DNA of 14,792 nt. It comes from an uncultured Veillonella sp. Lineage in GTDB: Bacteria > Bacillota > Negativicutes > Veillonellales > Veillonellaceae. Below the pieces are notes generated by a model. It searched no databases. It was not told where the DNA came from and worked only from the letters and a program-made list of their open reading frames with translations. The position numbers were made by a program, and so were the translations under genes. The number at the start of each line of letters is the position of its first letter. Position 1 is the first letter of the stretch. The DNA is taken from positions 1 to 14,792 of the forward strand of contig USQK01000042.1 in assembly GCA_900556785.1 (NCBI GenBank). The letters run 5' to 3'. Shown piece after piece: positions 13,788 through 14,792 of the stretch.

Positions 13788-14358
13788 TTATATGAACCTC
13801 CTGGGATTTTAATTCAATGGTAACGCCACTAATCGTTAAGTATAATTTGTCAGCCTCAGTTGCTACTGTTCGATTGACGCGGCCTGCAATATCTCTAAAA
13901 TATCTTGCTAGCTTATTATCTGGTACAATACCAAGACCAATTTCATTAGTTACAAATATAACTATTTTATCATCACTTACTTTGATTAGATTTAATAATG
14001 CTTCTAATTCTGAAAGTATCATATCTTCTAACCGATTTGCATCTTCTTGACCTTGAATTGACCCATGAGCCATCATATGATTTGTTGTAAACATGGTTAA
14101 ACAGTCTATGAGTATTACATCCGCTACACTGCTAATATGTTGCCACTCTTCGGCCAAATATAATGGTATTTCAAAATTCGTCCATATATTACCACGTCGC
14201 TCTTGATGTTTCTTTATACGATCAACCATTTCATCATCAAAAGCTTGTCCTGTTGCTACATAAGCTTTTCGACCTTCTGTAGCAAGGGCTAAACGTTCTG
14301 CAAATTCACTTTTTCCACTTCGTGCCCCACCGGAACATAATATAATTTGTGATTTCAT
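13780..14358 (-). CDS. cobU: Adenosylcobinamide kinase / adenosylcobinamide-phosphate guanylyltransferase
   Basis: This 192-residue bifunctional enzyme phosphorylates adenosylcobinamide and then transfers GMP to it, giving adenosylcobinamide-GDP for CobS. The P-loop is SGGARSGKSEFAE at 9-21. H51 in RIKKHQERRG is in the place of the histidine guanylylated in Salmonella CobU. Further matches are ILIDCLTMFTTN, FVTNEIGLGIVPDNKLARYF and RDIAGRVNRTVA. The ATG at 14358 is preferred: AGGTG lies just upstream and family similarity begins there. An in-frame TTG five codons earlier (14373) has no binding site. It is the first gene of the cobalamin operon and overlaps cobQ by eight bases. Its upstream gap to the divergent gene is only 63 bases. 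Confidence 0.95.
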   Translation of the reverse strand: MKSQIILCSGGARSGKSEFAERLALATEGRKAYVATGQAFDDEMVDRIKKHQERRGNIWTNFEIPLYLAEEWQHISSVADVILIDCLTMFTTNHMMAHGSIQGQEDANRLEDMILSELEALLNLIKVSDDKIVIFVTNEIGLGIVPDNKLARYFRDIAGRVNRTVATEADKLYLTISGVTIELKSQEVHING

Positions 14359-14421
14359 AATGCACCTATACAAGAATTTATAATTTCAGTATCATTATAA
14401 GTATAACAAAGGAGCGATACT
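14359..14421. promoter_or_regulatory. Divergent intergenic region with -10 candidates on both strands; 6-base inverted repeat around the plus-strand RBS
   Basis: Both cobU and the plus-strand gene must start from this 63-base gap or beyond it. A TATAAT occurs on the plus strand at 14379-14384 and another on the minus strand at 14399-14394, each about 20-35 bases from the start codon it would serve. Neither has a convincing -35 at 16-18 bases. AGTATC (14388-14393) and GATACT (14416-14421) form an inverted repeat around the ribosome binding site AAAGGAG of the plus-strand gene. The gap is too short for a cobalamin riboswitch of about 200 bases, and no recognisable B12-box is present. Confidence 0.4.
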
Positions 14422-14757
14422 ATGGAAATTATGAATATGAAACTAAAAATGATGGCTACTTTATGGGATAATACCTATCGTGTTGCAATCGACGATGGAC
14501 AAGGTAAATATATTGGCACCGCACGTGTAGTAGTAAATGTTCCACTACCACCAGAAATGTTACCAGAAAATGCACCTCAAGTAGAACCACAGTTATTGGT
14601 TTTGGTAGAAGATTTTGATTTCGGAGCAGATAAAATTATAAACTTCGAAACAACACTTTCTGATCTATTGAGAGAAAAATTCCGTTATGAAATTCCTCAT
14701 ATTTTCTTCTACTATCCAAGTCCTCACGATGTTTTAAATCAAACCATTTCACAATAA
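14422..14757 (+). CDS. Hypothetical protein of 111 residues
   Basis: This is the only plus-strand gene. I do not recognise a family. The ATG has AAAGGAG seven bases upstream, which supports a real gene, and the codon usage is like its neighbours. The protein has no signal peptide or membrane span. It starts with a basic, Met-rich segment (MEIMNMKLKMMATLW), followed by a probable beta region (YRVAIDDGQGKYIGTARVVV), a proline-rich turn (PLPPEMLPENAPQVEP at about 41-56), an acidic strand (LLVLVEDFDFGAD) and an aromatic C-terminal part (RYEIPHIFFYYPSPHD). It is compact and probably cytoplasmic. It is divergent from the cobalamin operon, but nothing shows a functional link. The 35 bases after its stop hold no visible terminator. 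Confidence 0.75.
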   Translation: MEIMNMKLKMMATLWDNTYRVAIDDGQGKYIGTARVVVNVPLPPEMLPENAPQVEPQLLVLVEDFDFGADKIINFETTLSDLLREKFRYEIPHIFFYYPSPHDVLNQTISQ

Positions 14758-14792
14758 GGTCTATAACGAGCAAAAAGCTATGTAAAATACAT

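Noticed and set aside
14359..14421. Cobalamin riboswitch upstream of cobU
   Set aside because: The gap is far too short and no B12-box-like sequence is seen.

Overview
This 14.8 kb window is AT-rich and tightly packed. Its gene content fits a Negativicutes bacterium, most likely Veillonella or a close relative. That assignment rests on protein family content, gene order and codon bias, not on any marker gene or database match. All genes but one lie on the minus strand, so the biology reads from right to left, and nearly every start has a clear purine-rich ribosome binding site.

Region A, 14358 down to 6923, is a late cobalamin (vitamin B12) operon ordered cobU - cobQ/cbiP - cbiB - cobS - pduX-like threonine kinase - cobD - cobC-like phosphatase - rsuA. 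Most junctions overlap or sit within 24 bases. The products amidate the corrin ring, make the aminopropanol phosphate arm from threonine (PduX then CobD), attach it (CbiB), activate it with GTP (CobU), join the lower nucleotide (CobS) and remove the last phosphate (CobC). The last gene, rsuA, encodes a 16S rRNA pseudouridine synthase and overlaps the phosphatase gene by 4 bases. No cobalamin riboswitch fits in the 63-base upstream gap.

Region B, 6852 to 5206, holds an M24B Xaa-Pro peptidase and elongation factor P. It ends at a strong hairpin and U-tract at 5084-5132, directly against the ribosome binding site of the next gene.

Region C, 5071 to 1, is a housekeeping operon: two tandem Asp23/Gls24 genes, nusB, a TsaD-like (M22/Kae1-fold) paralog, xseA, xseB, an ispA-type prenyltransferase, a DUF212 divergent PAP2 membrane protein, and the 5' part of tlyA, cut by the window edge. 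The order peptidase - efp - asp23 - nusB - xseA - xseB - ispA - tlyA matches the Firmicute yqhT - efp - ... - yqhY - nusB - (folD) - xseA - xseB - ispA - (dxs) - tlyA block, with accBC, folD and dxs absent and the TsaD-like and DUF212 genes in the gaps.

Region D is the only plus-strand gene (14422-14757), a 111-residue protein of unknown function, divergent from cobU. No tRNA, rRNA, CRISPR array, insertion sequence or phage gene is visible, and no gene-free stretch exceeds about 135 bases. The points most worth a second look are the terminator/leader between efp and the asp23 genes, the TsaD-like paralog, the B12 operon's lack of a riboswitch, and overlapping hairpins between cobS and pduX.
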